64,000 bases of DNA from Reticulascus tulasneorum (taxonomy: Eukaryota; Ascomycota; Sordariomycetes; Glomerellales; Reticulascaceae): positions 3,968,001-4,032,000 of the forward strand of contig LSAX01000004.1 in the NCBI GenBank assembly GCA_001557505.1, read 5' to 3'. Below, one piece after another: positions 43,226 through 56,630 of the stretch. A model generated the notes under the pieces. It was given only the letters and a program-made list of their open reading frames with translations, made no database searches and was not told the origin of the DNA. Every line of letters begins with the position of its first letter. Positions within the stretch are counted from its first letter, which is position 1. Made by a program: the position numbers and the translations under genes.

Positions 43226-45534
43226 CAGGGCTAGGAGTTACACACCTCGGCGAGCAGCCGCCACTCCCACCCTCTGCGCAATCATAGTGGACGAAATCTT
43301 TGATCGATTACAGTCCCAGCGACTGTAGTCTGTTCTGGAGGTATCGCTGACGCTGTCGAGCGGAGTTAATCGTCTTCCAACAACTGCACGAGTGCTCTGT
43401 GGATGAGAAGCTCAAAATCGGTTCAATCCGGTCGGGAATCCTCTTCGTTCCTCGGCAGCCGGGGGCCAATCAGCTATCTGCACTTCCTAATCCACAACCC
43501 GTGCTCTATCACGTGGCGCTTGACGCACAGACCAGTCTTGAGTTTTCCCAAGTCCAATCTTCATCTGGGGAATATTTTCCGCTTTTTTCTTTTCCTTCTT
43601 CAGATAGAATGACCACTCTGCCACGGCATAACTATGGACCTACGGGTCTGATGAAACCTAGCTGTCGGTACAGTCCTCGGGCTGAGAAGTGGTCAAAGAG
43701 TAACATCAGAAAGGATCCTTCGTTAATCTCGGTCTCCAGTGATTTCCGTCTGTTGACCGTTTCATTCTGAGATCTACATTTTGCGTTCACCAGTCTCCAA
43801 CGTGTATCATGGACAACACACACATCGGGTCTGTATCCTGTATGCCACTAGCTTGCGGGAATCGTGTTGTTGCGTGCGGCTAGCTATAGCCAAGACGGAA
43901 TAGTACCTACCGTTATCCGTAGATGAATCCTCATGGTCCAGCCGTCTTGTGTGCGTCGCTGACGAGAAGCAAGCCCACAGTATGGCACCTCTGCAGCATG
44001 GTGCTTGCTGGATGACTGTTTAATGCATTAGTATGCACTTGTGAGATGGGCAACGATCCGAAGACACCAATAACACAATCAACAGTCACCTTGTCATGCA
44101 GCTCGAGGCGCGAAGTAATGAACCGGAGCTTGCTAAGAATCAGTGTAACCTATGGTACCTTATGGTAGCGTGTATTGCAGCCATGCAATCATGATTGCTA
44201 AAAACTGTCAACTCTTGCTTCCCTTGTTTGCTGCCTGCTTGTGTCTGATCAGTGTCAACTACCTTGGCCGGGTGTCTTGCTAGTACGATGTTCACCGGCT
44301 GGGTTGCATTCCCAAGGAAAAGACCAAGCAACAAAAAACAGCAATTGCCAAGTGTCACAAGTCTTGATGCAAGTTTCGTCAGGATGCTGAAATTGCACTC
44401 CTTAGACTTCATCTGCTTCTCTTCAGCGGGAGTGGTCCACGCTTGGCTTGACAAATACAGTCACTTGGCCCAGGAAACAATCAGCTGCGCCGCCGTATCA
44501 ACCGACGAACTGGACTGGCCACGGACAACAAGGATGAATGTTATATAACTTCTACTCACGGAGGAATCTCTTCTTTCTTCTGTATCTTCGCATCGCTTAT
44601 AGACCCATCTGAATCGCCAGGTGCTCTTGGTCAGCATATCCCGTTGCACAGGCATATCCAGTTCCTTTCTGGCTATAAAACGCATTCAACTACTGCTACT
44701 CAGTTGAGGTCCATTCTACATCACGATAACCGCATGACACTGTTCACAAAATGAGATGCTAGCGGCCAAGAACCTGAGCCCGACGACGCAACAGACGAGA
44801 ACAAAGACGAAGATGAAGAGAAAGTCTGTACTTGGGACGGGCTGCGTGAGGGCAGCTTCAAAAGACCGCGGAGGCGGCTGGGAGTTGGATTTCCCAGTTC
44901 AATTGAGTTCTTTCGTTCGGTCCTTCCATCGACCAAGTGCACAGGCTCTCCATGCTTGCCCTCGTTCGAATATGATGGCCAACGTCTTGAAAGCTAACCT
45001 CACATTCCCCGTCTCACCCAGAGCTTCCACCCCCGGTCTCTCCGCCATCTCCTGCTTTCGCATTGCGCTCACCTGGCTCGGACAATATCTTTACTTGGAA
45101 CTCACGAAGTCTGCATTCTTTGCCAGGCATCCGCAGTATTCTACGGACCTGCTGTCCGACCCATCGTTCATACATCATTGATACGTCTTGCTCTTCAAGT
45201 TCAGGACAGCTTCGATTCATAACACACCCTAGACAGGCCTTTGATTCTTCACCAGTACCAAATTATACATTACAGGAATGGTATCCGACTGGAGAGTGTG
45301 CTTGGTGTTTCTCACGGCAGCCGCTCCATCATTTCACCTTGCTCGGACTTTTCTAGCACATGTCGGGCACTGAACCACAATCAAAGTCAACTCAACAAAC
45401 CCTACCATTCAATAGAGCCCTGCAGCCACTGCACAAATCTCTTCATCCAAGACACCCTTGGATGTGTTCATAAAGACTCGGCGAACTCTGCCCACGTCGC
45501 GCTACTCTTCAAATATACGGCTATCACCCTGAGC
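43226..45534. other. Gene-poor stretch, about 2.3 kb
   Basis: Promoter of SDHC on the left and of the unknown 539-residue gene on the right. Several open frames up to 141 codons were read, and none has a domain, a splice-supported extension or sensible composition. No repeats stand out. Confidence 0.45.
43466..43470. promoter_or_regulatory. CCAAT box upstream of SDHC
   Basis: GGCCAATCAG lies about 240 bp upstream of the SDHC start codon. CCAAT is the binding core of the HAP/CBC complex, a known activator of respiratory genes. The link here is inference from position. Confidence 0.4.
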
Positions 45535-47210
45535 ATGGGGAATCCAAACAATAGGACCGGACCGGCATATGGGTCGACGTTCACGAAGCATCGGAAAGAG
45601 ATCAAGAGCCAGTACAAGAACGAAGTCGAGGAGCAAGGCAGACAGTATGGGATGGCCCCTCTTCCCCCTCCGCAACGGCAGCCAATGCCACGGGCCAGGC
45701 AATTGGCTGCGCTCAAAACTTCAGCCCCGAGACAAGCAGCACAAGCCCGTCCACTTCCACCTGCCGCAGCTGCATTCCCATTCTCCAAGCTCTTTAGTCT
45801 CGATCCGCAGAGAAACACCGAGTACAAGAAGATCCGAAACATAATCTACTACCACTACTGGTCACGGGACCGTCGAGAACGATCCCACGCTGACCTTGTC
45901 ATTACAGAAAAAGGAATCGAGCACAACATCATAAGAGAGGATCAGATACCCATCGAACGGGCAGGCTTGAGCAGTTCGGTAAAATCTGTACGGTGGCAGA
46001 AAGCTCACTCATATGGCCTTCTCTTCGCGAGCAGGCTGATTAATCGCGACTTCACACGCTACGTGTATTCGCATAGCAGCGTGGAAATTGAGGTTCAGAT
46101 GCGACCTTTCGACACCGAACTTAACCGTGCGCTCATTCGGTCTCTTCTTTCAACTTTACGCGGCACATCGAACCTGGCCCGGTTTGTTCGGCATGCAAAC
46201 GTCGCGGTCCATTTCCCCGACCCCAAAAGGTTTCCACCAAGGAATCTGCCAGAGATGAACGAGGACCTCCTGCACTCTATCAACGATGTGATGGACGGGT
46301 GGAGTTTCGACAAGAAAGAAAAGACAGGAAAGGCCAGCCTCCGTGTACAGGTCATTTTCGGGGCAACCGAACCAACGGCCGAGGAGCTGGCTTACGCTGC
46401 GTTGCCGTTCTATGACATGACTTTCACTGGCTGGCGTCTCTATGGTATATTTGGCACGCAGCACCTTGAGTACCGTGGAGGCAATCTCAAGTGGCTGGAC
46501 AAAGCCCATCAGCAAATTCTTGCACGATCAAAGCAGTCACGGGCATCGGCCGAAGAGCTTGTAAGATAAATCTTGACATTCTTTGGCTTGAAAGAAGTCC
46601 TAACACCGTGATGCAGACACATACCCGAGCATCGCATCTTGAGGAGTATGATCTCACAAGCGTTTCTCGTTGTGGGGCGTTGGCGAAGACCCAGACAAGC
46701 TTTTGCAAAGCTCTCAAGTCCGGGCATGGCCTGCCGCTACGTTACAGCCATGATCACAGCTACCCGCGAACTGCTAGGGTAAACAAGTTAGGCCGGGGAC
46801 GCGAAAAGAAAGAAGAGAACACGACAAAAAGCAACCGGTCCGAGGGTCTCAAATCGCAGAGTCGTCCAACAAGTCCAAATCCATCAAACCAAATTGCCTC
46901 CAGCCTTGCAGGTGGTCCAACAAGCAACGCCTACGCTAACCTTCTCACGGGATCTGTTCCGGAATACCCATCTAGAGGACCTTCAAACGTAGCACCTGGG
47001 CCACTTTCGCAGCCTATATCCAGAGAACGCTGGATCGGGTTTGGTGATTTCGAACCTAGCTGCGTGCCATCACGTGTCCATCGAAGGTTTTCCATCCCAA
47101 GCAGGGATGGAGGTGCTCCAAAGCTCGGCCAGGCTCCGACGATGAGGCTCGTCAGTGACAGCGTAAAGCACGCAAATGTTGACAACGAGACCATCATTAG
47201 CAAGATCTAG
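45535..47210 (+). CDS. Hypothetical protein, 539 residues, no recognised domain
   Basis: Two exons, 45535-46560 and 46617-47210, joined in phase 0 over a 56-nt intron with a CCTAACACC branch site. The start is the first in-frame ATG (MGNPNNRTGP). The N-terminal 85 residues are basic and rich in Pro/Ala/Gln. Residues about 90-330 look globular, with segments such as KIRNIIYYHYWSRDRRERSHAD, GLLFASRLINRDFTRYVY, VEIEVQMRPFDTELNRALI and TFTGWRLYGIFGTQHLEYRGG. The C-terminal exon is basic, Ser/Pro-rich and probably disordered. There is no signal peptide, membrane span or zinc pattern. I do not recognise the family. The continuous frame and good intron make a real gene likely. Confidence 0.7.
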
Positions 47211-47964
47211 CAACTCTAGAAGAGAACCTGGCGCTCCATCGGACCTCTCAATTCAGCTTTCTAACCACCAAAGATCGACTCTCGTCCTTTAGCACTTGTC
47301 CTAGAGCTGAATGATACATGCGCAGAAGGCAACTGGGAAGAAAACATGGGAACCGCACACAAAGAAATTCGGCTTAATGAGGGTATTGAAGGGAAAGTCT
47401 GCTGATTACTTTAATGGTCTCTGCAGTGCAGCGCCACCATCGAAAAGGGGGGCTTTGCAATGGATCACAGACCATAGAGATAGCTAATCGACTCGGTACT
47501 CGGCTTTATGACCACAAACGACAAGGGACAATCAGACGGTGATAGCCACGTCGTTGAGACAGCAGGAGAGTCTGGCATGAAGGCCAAGCTGGATTGCTTC
47601 AAGATCGAGATGGTTTGAAGTGTCATTGTCATGGCTATGTGCTTTTATTTCCTTGCTAAGTGAACCGTGATGTTGATAAAAGCTGAAGCCGAGGCTCATA
47701 GAACGCCTACTCTAATGCTAAGAAAATGATGCCACCTGTAACCATAATTGTACAACAGGTCCTTGCGCCATCCTCAATAGCCGTCTCCACTAGACAATAT
47801 TGTTTTCCGTACCAGCTATGTACCGTCATTCGTCGAAGAGTGAAGAATAATGCCCTTTAGTCGTGGGCGAAGAAAACAAAAAACGCCTTTGCCACCATGT
47901 CTCAAAACTCCCCCGGATTCACATTGTGGAGGCCAACATTGTAGCTCATCGGATATTGAGAACC
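47211..47964. other. Convergent intergenic region
   Basis: About 750 bp between the 3' ends of the unknown 539-residue gene and KDM5; no gene or repeat seen. Confidence 0.5.
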
Positions 47965-50900
47965 CTACTCTCCATCCAGTAGGGCATCCATACCGTTCCG
48001 TTCACTCTCAAGACTCTCCGCAGTGATGGCGCCTTCGAACTCATCCTTAATCTTCTTGCTTCCATCCTCGTCTTCCTGGTTTGTAAGGTCATCGAACATC
48101 TTGTCGACTTCGCCTTCATCTACATGCGATGCCGTATTCTCGTCCCTCTTGCTGAGAATGCCAACGTCCCCATTGAATACGTCTGGACCAAACATCTCCA
48201 CAGCCCGCTTGCGACCAACATCAGTCCGGCGTAGAATCTCCAGAGCCTTACTCTTTCCAGCTTCAGTGTTCAGACTGAGGCCATCTTCCTGACCGCTAAG
48301 CAGACGCTCCTCCAGCGAAAGGGAGGAGTTATCAACTACCAGTTGTGGGCCGGCAGCACCGTTCGCCATGAAGAGACCTGGATGGAGCGTTGGGCCACGA
48401 TCAATGTCCATAGGGTCATCTTTGCTCTGAGACGATTGTCGACTCTCACCAGAGCGCCCTGGATGGCCATGAGACGTACTTGGCGGCGTAGAGGAGGACT
48501 GCTGAGACTTGCGTGCAAAGAACGGGTGCAGACCTGCCCCCAACGCTCCAGGGGGGACTGTCGCGCCAGTAGCTGACTGGGCAGCAGCCGCCGCTTGAGC
48601 CGCAGCTGCAGCTTCGGCGTTCTGCGCCTTTCTCTTTAAACTGGCTGCCTTCTGCTTCATATTCTCGGGCAACTCTTCAGCATCATCCACCCCATATTGG
48701 GCAAGCAACTTCTGCAATTTGGTTGGTCTGGGTTTGCGGGTACTCTTGGAGACCTCTAGCACTGGTGGTGCGTTCGGTGCCACCGGACACCACTTGTGCA
48801 GTTCCTGACGGAAGAAATTTGTTTCATATGCCAGCAGGATTTCAGCACCTTCGATTTTCCGCAAGTAAAAGCGCTGAGTGTCTGCCTCGGACTCGGTCGA
48901 CACTAGGGGGTTGCAGTATCCGGCGATATGATTTCGGAAGTCTTGGGCATTGTCGATAATCTTCTGCAACACTTCCTCCTCTTCGGGTTGGAAAGGGAGG
49001 CCGGGGACCTTGTCGGCCCATGCAATGAGATCCTCCAGCTTTGGTCGCGCAGCGTCTCTTGGAAGCTTGACTCGCCAGTCACAAATAGGGCACGTGTATT
49101 TGTCTTCATCTTTAACTTTACCTCGGGCAATTTTCAGACACTTGCCATGGTACCTATTGCGAGACATCAGTAACAGCCAGCAGAGATGCCAAACCGGATT
49201 ACATACCATTCGTGGCAAAGCTCGCACTCGATCATCATGCCAGCCTCAATCTTTCTGCAGATACAGAAGACTTCGCGGAAGCGCGGGTCCTCCCAGCGAT
49301 GCATCTTTCCCTCGGGGCTGGTTTCTCTCGACGCAGGCTCGGCAGGCAGTCGTGGTTTGTCGTGAACAATATCGAAACAATCTGCATTGCGCTCCAGAAC
49401 GTACTCCATGTGGCTCTTCAAGATATGGAGAGGTGCGTTCGTCTTGCCGAACAACTTCTTTCCTTCTCTCATCCAGTCTTCGTGGCGCCTCTGTTCTCTT
49501 TCCAAATCGAGCGTGCCATTAGGCTTTGAGTTAAGGTCATCCAGCTTCCTCATGATCTCAGCAACCTCGGAGTACTTTGGTCGCCTACGGATATCGTAGA
49601 GGCGTGATCTCTCTGTCAAGTCCAGGATTTGACGGTGTGCCTCGCGTTGCTTGTGCAAAATCTGATCCACTGCAGCCAATGTCTCGGCTGATACTGGCAA
49701 GGTATTTGCAGTAACTTGCATCGACAGAGCTTCGAGCTGCGGGTAATGCACGATCTCGGCATGGATGAGTTCCCTGGCCTTTTTCTCCCACTGCTGCCCT
49801 GCGGCCATCTGGTCGATATAATAGGCTAGGTGGTCATTATAAGGAGGGATCTCAAGACGCTTCCCTTCCTCAATCAACTCGCGCACTTCGTTCAGTGACA
49901 TTACCACACCGCGATTTGTGCGAGCCTTATGATTCCATTTTAGTTGATCGAGGACTCGTGACAATTGCTCAACTTCGGGTATGTCAACATTAAAAGTCCG
50001 GCCTTCTTCGAGAAGATCTTCGATGTCTGCAAGGTCTGCGAGATGAACTTTTTCGAGTGCTTTCGCGGCGTTCTTCTGGAATGCTTCGATAGCATCGGCT
50101 CGTTCCCGAAGCTGGAGGATCTCGGGGCAGTCAAATCCGATGTGCTCTGCCTCGCTGAGAAGACGGTAGATGTTTGATACGTTCCGCATATCCCGTTCCT
50201 TCTGATCTTGCAGCGAGTTTTTCCTTTGCCATGACTTCTCGCTCTTACGCCTATTTTGCTGCTTGCGAACTGTATAGTTCGTCGCTTCGTCAACCCAGTC
50301 ATTGCACCGATCAACAAACTCTCTTAGGAGTGGCAAGGAAGGAAGTTCGTACGGAATGCGCTCGCCTTCATGGAGCAAGGTACGCAACGATTTGAGAGAC
50401 GGCGTCGCCTCTTCGTCCAGCATCTTCTCGTACTTTTCCTCCCAGGCCTCCGGCGTGTGTGCCTTGTCGACGACCTTCGCATACGTTGCGGTGATAACAT
50501 CTGCTGCTTTTCGGTAATATAGGGCGTGTTGTTCACCATGGAATCGCTGTTGCTCCGGGGTGTCGCAGCAGGCGTGGTGTCCCGCGTGGAGAAGACACAG
50601 CACTTTACCCGAATTCAAGCACTTGAACCGGGAGAGGAACGTGTAAGCCTTGCAGTAGGCGCATTGGTACTCCTCCTCAGGAACGTCAGCATCTTGAATG
50701 TTGAACAACAAAGGGCATGAATTTTTCTCGCTGCCGGTCAGGGTGCAGTTGTGCCAAGTTGACTCTAAATGCTTCGCGATAAAATCGGCTCGGTGGGTCA
50801 TCTCCCGCTTGTGAATGCGCTCCAAGGCCGGCGCAAGCCATTTTGCTGTTTGGATCGTCAAGCCGCCACTCGTGATGCCTTCTGCGGCCGTCCAGAGCAA

Positions 50901-53806
50901 CTCGTCATGCGAGAAACATGGTTGCCTTCTGAAATCCTGCAGTCTCTCAACCCCAGACAATCCGAATGGTTCCCAATCCGAAGGTGCAAAGTTGACTGCT
51001 TCATTAAAGTTAAAACCATGGTTAAATCCTGCATGGTATGCCTGGGGGAAAGTAATGACGAATTGGCCGGCCCTCTGATCCAGCGCGTATACTCTGACAC
51101 CCGCTTTTTTCAACTGCTCGGGGGTGAGGAGCGTGACGAGCTGAAATAGCAGATCTGGTTGGGTCTCGAAAAGCTCAGGGACGGCTTCCTTCATTGCTGC
51201 CTCAAACTTTTCCGCGTCTTCGCCGGGAATCCCATACCAGGTCTTCGTAGCGCCGAAATGTTGGTAGTTTGCAGAGTAGGCATAATGATCTTCGTTGTGC
51301 CAACAAAACGTCGAGAAGATCATACCAACATACACCCAAGGAACTGTCATACCCGAAATATCAGACTTGATATGTCTGAATAGACTTTCAGGATGGAGTG
51401 GCAAGAGGTTGAGGTTCCAGGGATCGGTCGAATAGGGATTGTTGGGATGCTTCTCCACAGTCGGGAATCCAGAACCATGAGTTGTGCAGTGTATGTCAGC
51501 TCCATACTCGACTTCGACGGTCTCCTCAATATCCGCAACGAGGCGCCAGAACTCGGTTTCCACGTCCTCCTCCGTGACTGGGCGGTGGCAGTTGAGGACT
51601 GGATCAAATGGCATCTTTTTCTCAAAGTAGCCCTGTTTGAAGTCGGCCGCCCTTTGTTGGAACTGCTTCAGGGAATACAAGCCACCTTCTTCAAACCCGT
51701 ACTGGCCATCGCCGACCAAGCATCGGGGGCAATTCCATTCGGAGTCAGTCTTGTGCTTTAGGGGTGGATCTAAGCATGTCCCATGGTATGCGTGGTCGCA
51801 AGATTCGCAGACAATCAACGGGCCGCCATCCTCTGCTTTGCCACACTGCTCGCATTTCTGTCATTAAGGTCAGCAACATATCCCGTCGTTCTTGAGACCT
51901 TTTCTATGGGATCCAACATACCTCACCAGGTATTGTTGACTCATCGTGGTGGATTCGAGGTGCAGATGGCCGAAACAGAGACATATGCGATCCAGCCACT
52001 GTCGGTACAGCATCTGCAGGTTAGGCCCGGTTAGCATCAGTCCAATGAAAATGCCGCTACAGAAACGCCACTCGGCAAAACCACATGCTGCCTGAATGGA
52101 CCGAATCCCATGCAGGATCAATGCGACAGGAGGCAGTTGGACTACTCAGTGCATCAGGGATACCCCCGTGCAAAAGTAGCTGATTCAAGGCAGAAAAGAA
52201 AAAGGGCAAAAATATGCAACGTTCACTAGAGATGACCATCTAGGGGGTAGTGACTAAGAATGGAAGCAAGAATTAGCTTGCCTTTTTTGAGCCGTTTGCT
52301 TCGCCGGCTGTTGCTGTTATCGCCGTCATCTTTCTCAGTTGCAGTCTCCTTTTTTGTGGAATCTATGCTGTCACAGCTCATCTGACGTTTCAGTGCTGTC
52401 GCCGGACCCAGCCCCGATGGCCGGTACTCTGGAGTGTTCTTGGCAGATGGAATAGGGCTGCCAAATTGTCTTGGAGGCGGAGTAAAGCTCTTTGATTCGG
52501 ACGATTGAATTGGCCGATTGACGCTTGTAAAGCCAGAGTTTACAGCAGTGAAGCCTCCCGAATTGATTGCGGTGAATCCCGATGTGACCGGCTGGGCGAC
52601 TGGGAGCGGCGGTGCATCCGCCATTGGTGTGTCCCGATCGCTCTCCTTCTTGTAGCCATTTATGCTCGCTTGCAGAGCGTCGGTAGCCTGTCGGACCGGG
52701 GAATCTGCTCGCGCGCTGGAGGGAGTATTGACATTCGACCGCTTCATCGGCGTGACTGCAGGGCTGGGTGTATAAGGACCGCCATTCTCGAACTCCAGCT
52801 GTTGGTGAACACCGGGTTTTGCGAGTCGCAGATATTCCTCGTACGGACAAAGCCATCTTTGGTACGAGTTTTTGAGCGAAGTGGACAAGGACGACATAAT
52901 CTTGCCGCTGTAGCCAAGGTCTCGGCCAATTTCCGCCCATTTTTTTAACTTGCAGACCTTCTCAAACCCGCCACGAGCCTCCACGGCCTTCTTCAGGCGG
53001 TACAGATCGAGTGGCTTCTTATCGACATAGGGGAGACGATGAAGGTTGTTTCCTTGTTGCTTGTGGAATTTGGCGAGTGCGTCTAGGTAGGATATGTTCG
53101 CTCGGGTGCCTGTGCAAGAAGGGTTAGCGCACACGTCCGCCCAAGAAGGAAAGCAGAATCCGCGACGTACTTCCTTCAACTGAATTCAGCTCCTGCTTTC
53201 GAGTCCGGAAGTGAAATTTCTGTAGGTGCATGTCAGCAGGGTGAATCTAGTGCCAGGGAAACCACACCGAAAAGCTGCGAGTCTCTTGACCCTCGTAACG
53301 AAGATGGTGCATGTAAAGCTGTGCAGTCTCGGCGACGGATCTCGGGTTCAGGGACGTACCTCAGTATCTATCGCAAAATCCGGGTTCCACGACGCTGGGG
53401 GGATGATCTTGCAGAGTCCAAAGTTCTTCGCTTCGGGTATTATCTTTCGAATGTACTCCATTGGATCCTTCCATTCCTCTTCCGTCGGACAGTATGTAGG
53501 AGCCTCCTCTAAGCCATGCGGCCTGCTCTTCTTCTTCTTCGCGGGTTCCCGCATGGCAGTAGGCTGCCCTCGTCGTTCGACAGACCTGAGATCAAGCGGG
53601 GGACTGGTCATGGAGCTGAGTGGTATTTGAGGATTTGTAGGGTGATAGCCATTGGAATTGACCTGGGCAGCCGCCTTTGCCTTGCCGGCTGCATTGTTTG
53701 CCGACGAGCCGACAGCTGGTGAGCCTCGTGAACTGGCATTCGCACTTCCTGCAGCTCCGCTGGCTGAGGCGCCGCCGGCGGCGGCCACCATAGGAACAGA
53801 CACCAT
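47965..53806 (-). CDS. KDM5/Lid2-type histone H3K4 demethylase
   Basis: Six exons (53360-53806, 53171-53219, 52282-53109, 51922-51998, 49207-51857, 47965-49153) encode 1746 residues. Domains in order: JmjN (about 103-143, [18 protein letters not shown]); ARID (about 170-262); PHD1 (about 468-515, CEQCGK...[12 protein letters not shown]...WNCPRC); JmjC (about 610-770) with iron ligands in CWHNEDH and YHAGFNHG and the cosubstrate-binding [12 protein letters not shown]5HC2 zinc finger (CAYCKAY...[11 protein letters not shown]); PLU-1 region; and PHD2 (about 1330-1385, [25 protein letters not shown]). The order is the full KDM5 order, as in Schizosaccharomyces Lid2 and Aspergillus KdmB. It removes H3K4 tri/dimethyl marks in the nucleus. 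The intron after RRSKRLKK appears to use a GC donor and is unusually long (283 nt); that junction is the least certain. Confidence 0.93.
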
Positions 53807-56630
53807 TGCTAGAGCCAGATGCCTGCCAGAGAAAACGCGGCGACAGTAGGAATTAGGGGATTATCGAGGAGGATGGCTCGCGGGGGTATGTGTTGCAAGG
53901 TGTTCGGAGAGGTCGGGGATATCGTCGTGGTTCATTCGAGCAGATTAGGTTGGTTGGCTATTGGAAATGTCGCATTGCAGATTTCGGGGGGAGGCGCTAG
54001 ATCGTCCGATGGCGCAAAACAAGAAGAAGCCGATACAATTATGCCGGTAGGTATGCTCTCTGGATTTCCCGTGAATGGGAAGCTCTAGGCTGGGGAAAAG
54101 TCAGGTCTCTGAAGGGTGGTGGGAGAAGTCAGATGTGGTACGGCGGGAAAAAGCTTAAGGAACAGCTCGTATGACCGGCACCGACCAACAACCAACAACG
54201 GGTGGAAACTTTGGGAGGCCCACTCACGTCGCTGAATGGATATCGCCTGTAAGCCACCACAGCAGTCACTGTATATGACGGACGCCTAAAACGAGTGAAG
54301 TCGAAAGGAAATTCCCATCAATCGCCGGATTCGGGGAGGGGGACGAGTCATGTGTGGGTGTGTGGATGATCGGGGTGTGGTTTCGTGGAGAGGGAGGGAA
54401 CTCGGACATGTGAGGGAGGAGGAAAGAAGAACAAAGAGAAGAACCCTGAGCGACAGAGAGAGTGAGTGAGTGAGAGGAGCGAGGCGGCGCCGGAGTGTGG
54501 AGGAGGAGAGGATTTGCTGGAATGGGTGGGAAAAGTGGAAGCTGCAGGCGGTTTACAAGGCGATGGGCGCTGGGGGGAGGTACGCTGGGCACGGAAATGG
54601 GGTACTTACCTGCTGCCAATCGCCGTACCTTGGGGAAGTATCTACACTAATCAAGTACAACAGAAATCACCAAAGTCCGCTGCTCCTAACAGTGTTCACA
54701 AGGATGGTGCAAATGAGTAATTACGTACCTATAGCTCGGACGACTTTACCCTTTGCGGCGCCGATGTATCTCCCAGTCCAGGGCACAAGTATCTTTTTCT
54801 CTCTCGAAATGTACAATGGCCTGGAGCCAGGTACCCCGACTGGCTACAGGGCAGGACAGGGCCACGGGGCAAGTGCGAGGGCGACAAGGTGGGCGGAACG
54901 GGCTCAGTCACTCGGCGCTGGAGTTGGAAAATGCAACTACATGTGGGTCCATTTGGAACCTCACCCTCAGCTGCAGGGGAGGAGCGGCGTGTGCCAAGTT
55001 ACAGTGTGTGTGAGAGGAGTGTGTCCTCTTTCCCCAACCCCGCCGCCAGGTCAATGCCTGTTTCTGCTCTTCTCAACCTGCACTAACTTACCTAGTCCGG
55101 TAGTAATTATTATCTACCTACCTAGGTATGTATGTACCTTACTTTAGGGGTGCTCGGGAGATACATACCCTTACTTTCCCCCTCCCCTTCTAGTTCTTCT
55201 TCTTCTGCACAAGTCGAGGCAGATGTGTATGGATGTACGTATAAAGCTCCATCCCTACCTCTCTGTACCTACGTATGTAACTAATCTATGCTATCAATGT
55301 CCCCTATTTACATAAGGAGGGAGGGCTGCCTGCTGACTTTTTTTTTGATATCCGGTGGCACAATCAATGCGCATCAGCCACCCCTCCCCTAGATAATGGC
55401 CGGGAAATGACCACTTTTGTGACAATATAGCCTCCTTGGCCAGCCCCGAAGGAACGTCGCAGTCGCGATGCAGAGATCAATTTTCATTATGTGCAGTACC
55501 TACCTGCACAGTAGAGCTCGTGTCCGACGCTCCACTTTGAACTCCCGTCGCTACCGTATGTATGTACGTACTACCCAATTCCGTAAAACTACGAAGTACG
55601 GACAAATTGCGAACCAGAAGGATTCATTGCATTGCGCTAGTGCTGCAAGCAATCGTGTTGTTGCACAGTCCCATCCCTGCCTGAGGTTTCTCCATGTGGC
55701 CAAGTCAGCTTCAATTGCCCATTTTTCTTACTGCCTCGCCTGCCCCATCGCAATGACGACCACCCAATGATTTATGATCCATCAAAAGGGCAAATTGAAT
55801 GAGATCATAAAAAATACCTATCGTGTTTCTCTTGGTGTGACACCAAGCCACTATCGCAAGACCCAGTCACGCAATCGAATTCGTGCGCCCCGAGGCCAGG
55901 GTGACGATCACCACGCCGTTCTGCATGGCTCGGAGCTCCAAAAAATCAAACACATCTGATATCAAAGATAGAATCGGCAGGGATGGCTCAATATTCGCAC
56001 CTTAGCGAGCCAATCATCTCCAAATGACGTTCGAGATATACGCCTAGCGTCCCAGATCGGTCTTGACCGAGGATGGGGGGGATATTGCGGGGCACGGCTG
56101 AGTCAGCCGCTGCGGGAGACCAAGACTTCATTTGCATTTGCATTACCATAGTATTCAAGGGCATCGAAAAGATGTGATGAGGAAGTAATATAGCCAGGCC
56201 AAGAGCAATAAGTAGTTTGTAATTGCTCCGTCTGAACTTTCATCTTTCAAAAGACTACCAGGGCATTCGGCATCCGAACATCGAGGCTCTTCTTCCCTGT
56301 AGTACGACAGATAAGCTGGCCCAGAAATGGTGGACTTCACGTAATAAAATAATGAGTACCTTGCACAGTGCCATGGTCACTAAATCTGCGGTTTTATCCA
56401 TTCCCCAGTCCCAAACGCGGAAGCAGCTTGCAATCATGCCTCTCGTTTTCGAGGAACCAGTTTCTACTACTAACTTGCTAGTCCTTTCGTAGGATAGGAA
56501 AAGAACTATCAGGGGTATCAATAAGCGAAATATAGAGCCATACCACCAAGCCAGACCATCACCAGCCCTGGTACCAAAACAACGCCAAACCATGACCAAA
56601 TCCCAGTGCTCAAGCTCGAGGCCTATCGCA
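53807..56630. other. Long gene-free stretch upstream of KDM5, about 2.8 kb
   Basis: No gene can be supported; the 225-codon frame at 54470 is low-complexity and I treat it as chance. Contents: a G/GA-rich segment with (GTGA)n near 54461-54474, a cluster of ACCTACCTAGGTATGTATGTACC-type words at 55095-55290 and 55496-55570, and a T8 run near 55340. It holds the KDM5 promoter and probably a long leader. Confidence 0.5.
55112..55138. repeat. ACCTACCTAGGTATGTATGTACC palindrome-like patch
   Basis: Two ACCT words are followed by AGGT and two TATGT words; the core TACCTAGGTA is a perfect palindrome. Similar words recur in other intergenic regions of this window (about 15231, 35692, 37986, 38148, 40563) and I did not see them in coding exons. 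Confidence 0.6.

Noticed and set aside
44756..45181. 141-codon plus-strand frame
   Set aside because: Composition is promoter-like, with no domain, no splice-supported extension and competing frames.
54470..55147. 225-codon plus-strand frame upstream of KDM5
   Set aside because: Starts in GA-rich low-complexity DNA, contains no domain and looks like the KDM5 leader/promoter; alternative frames there are equally open.
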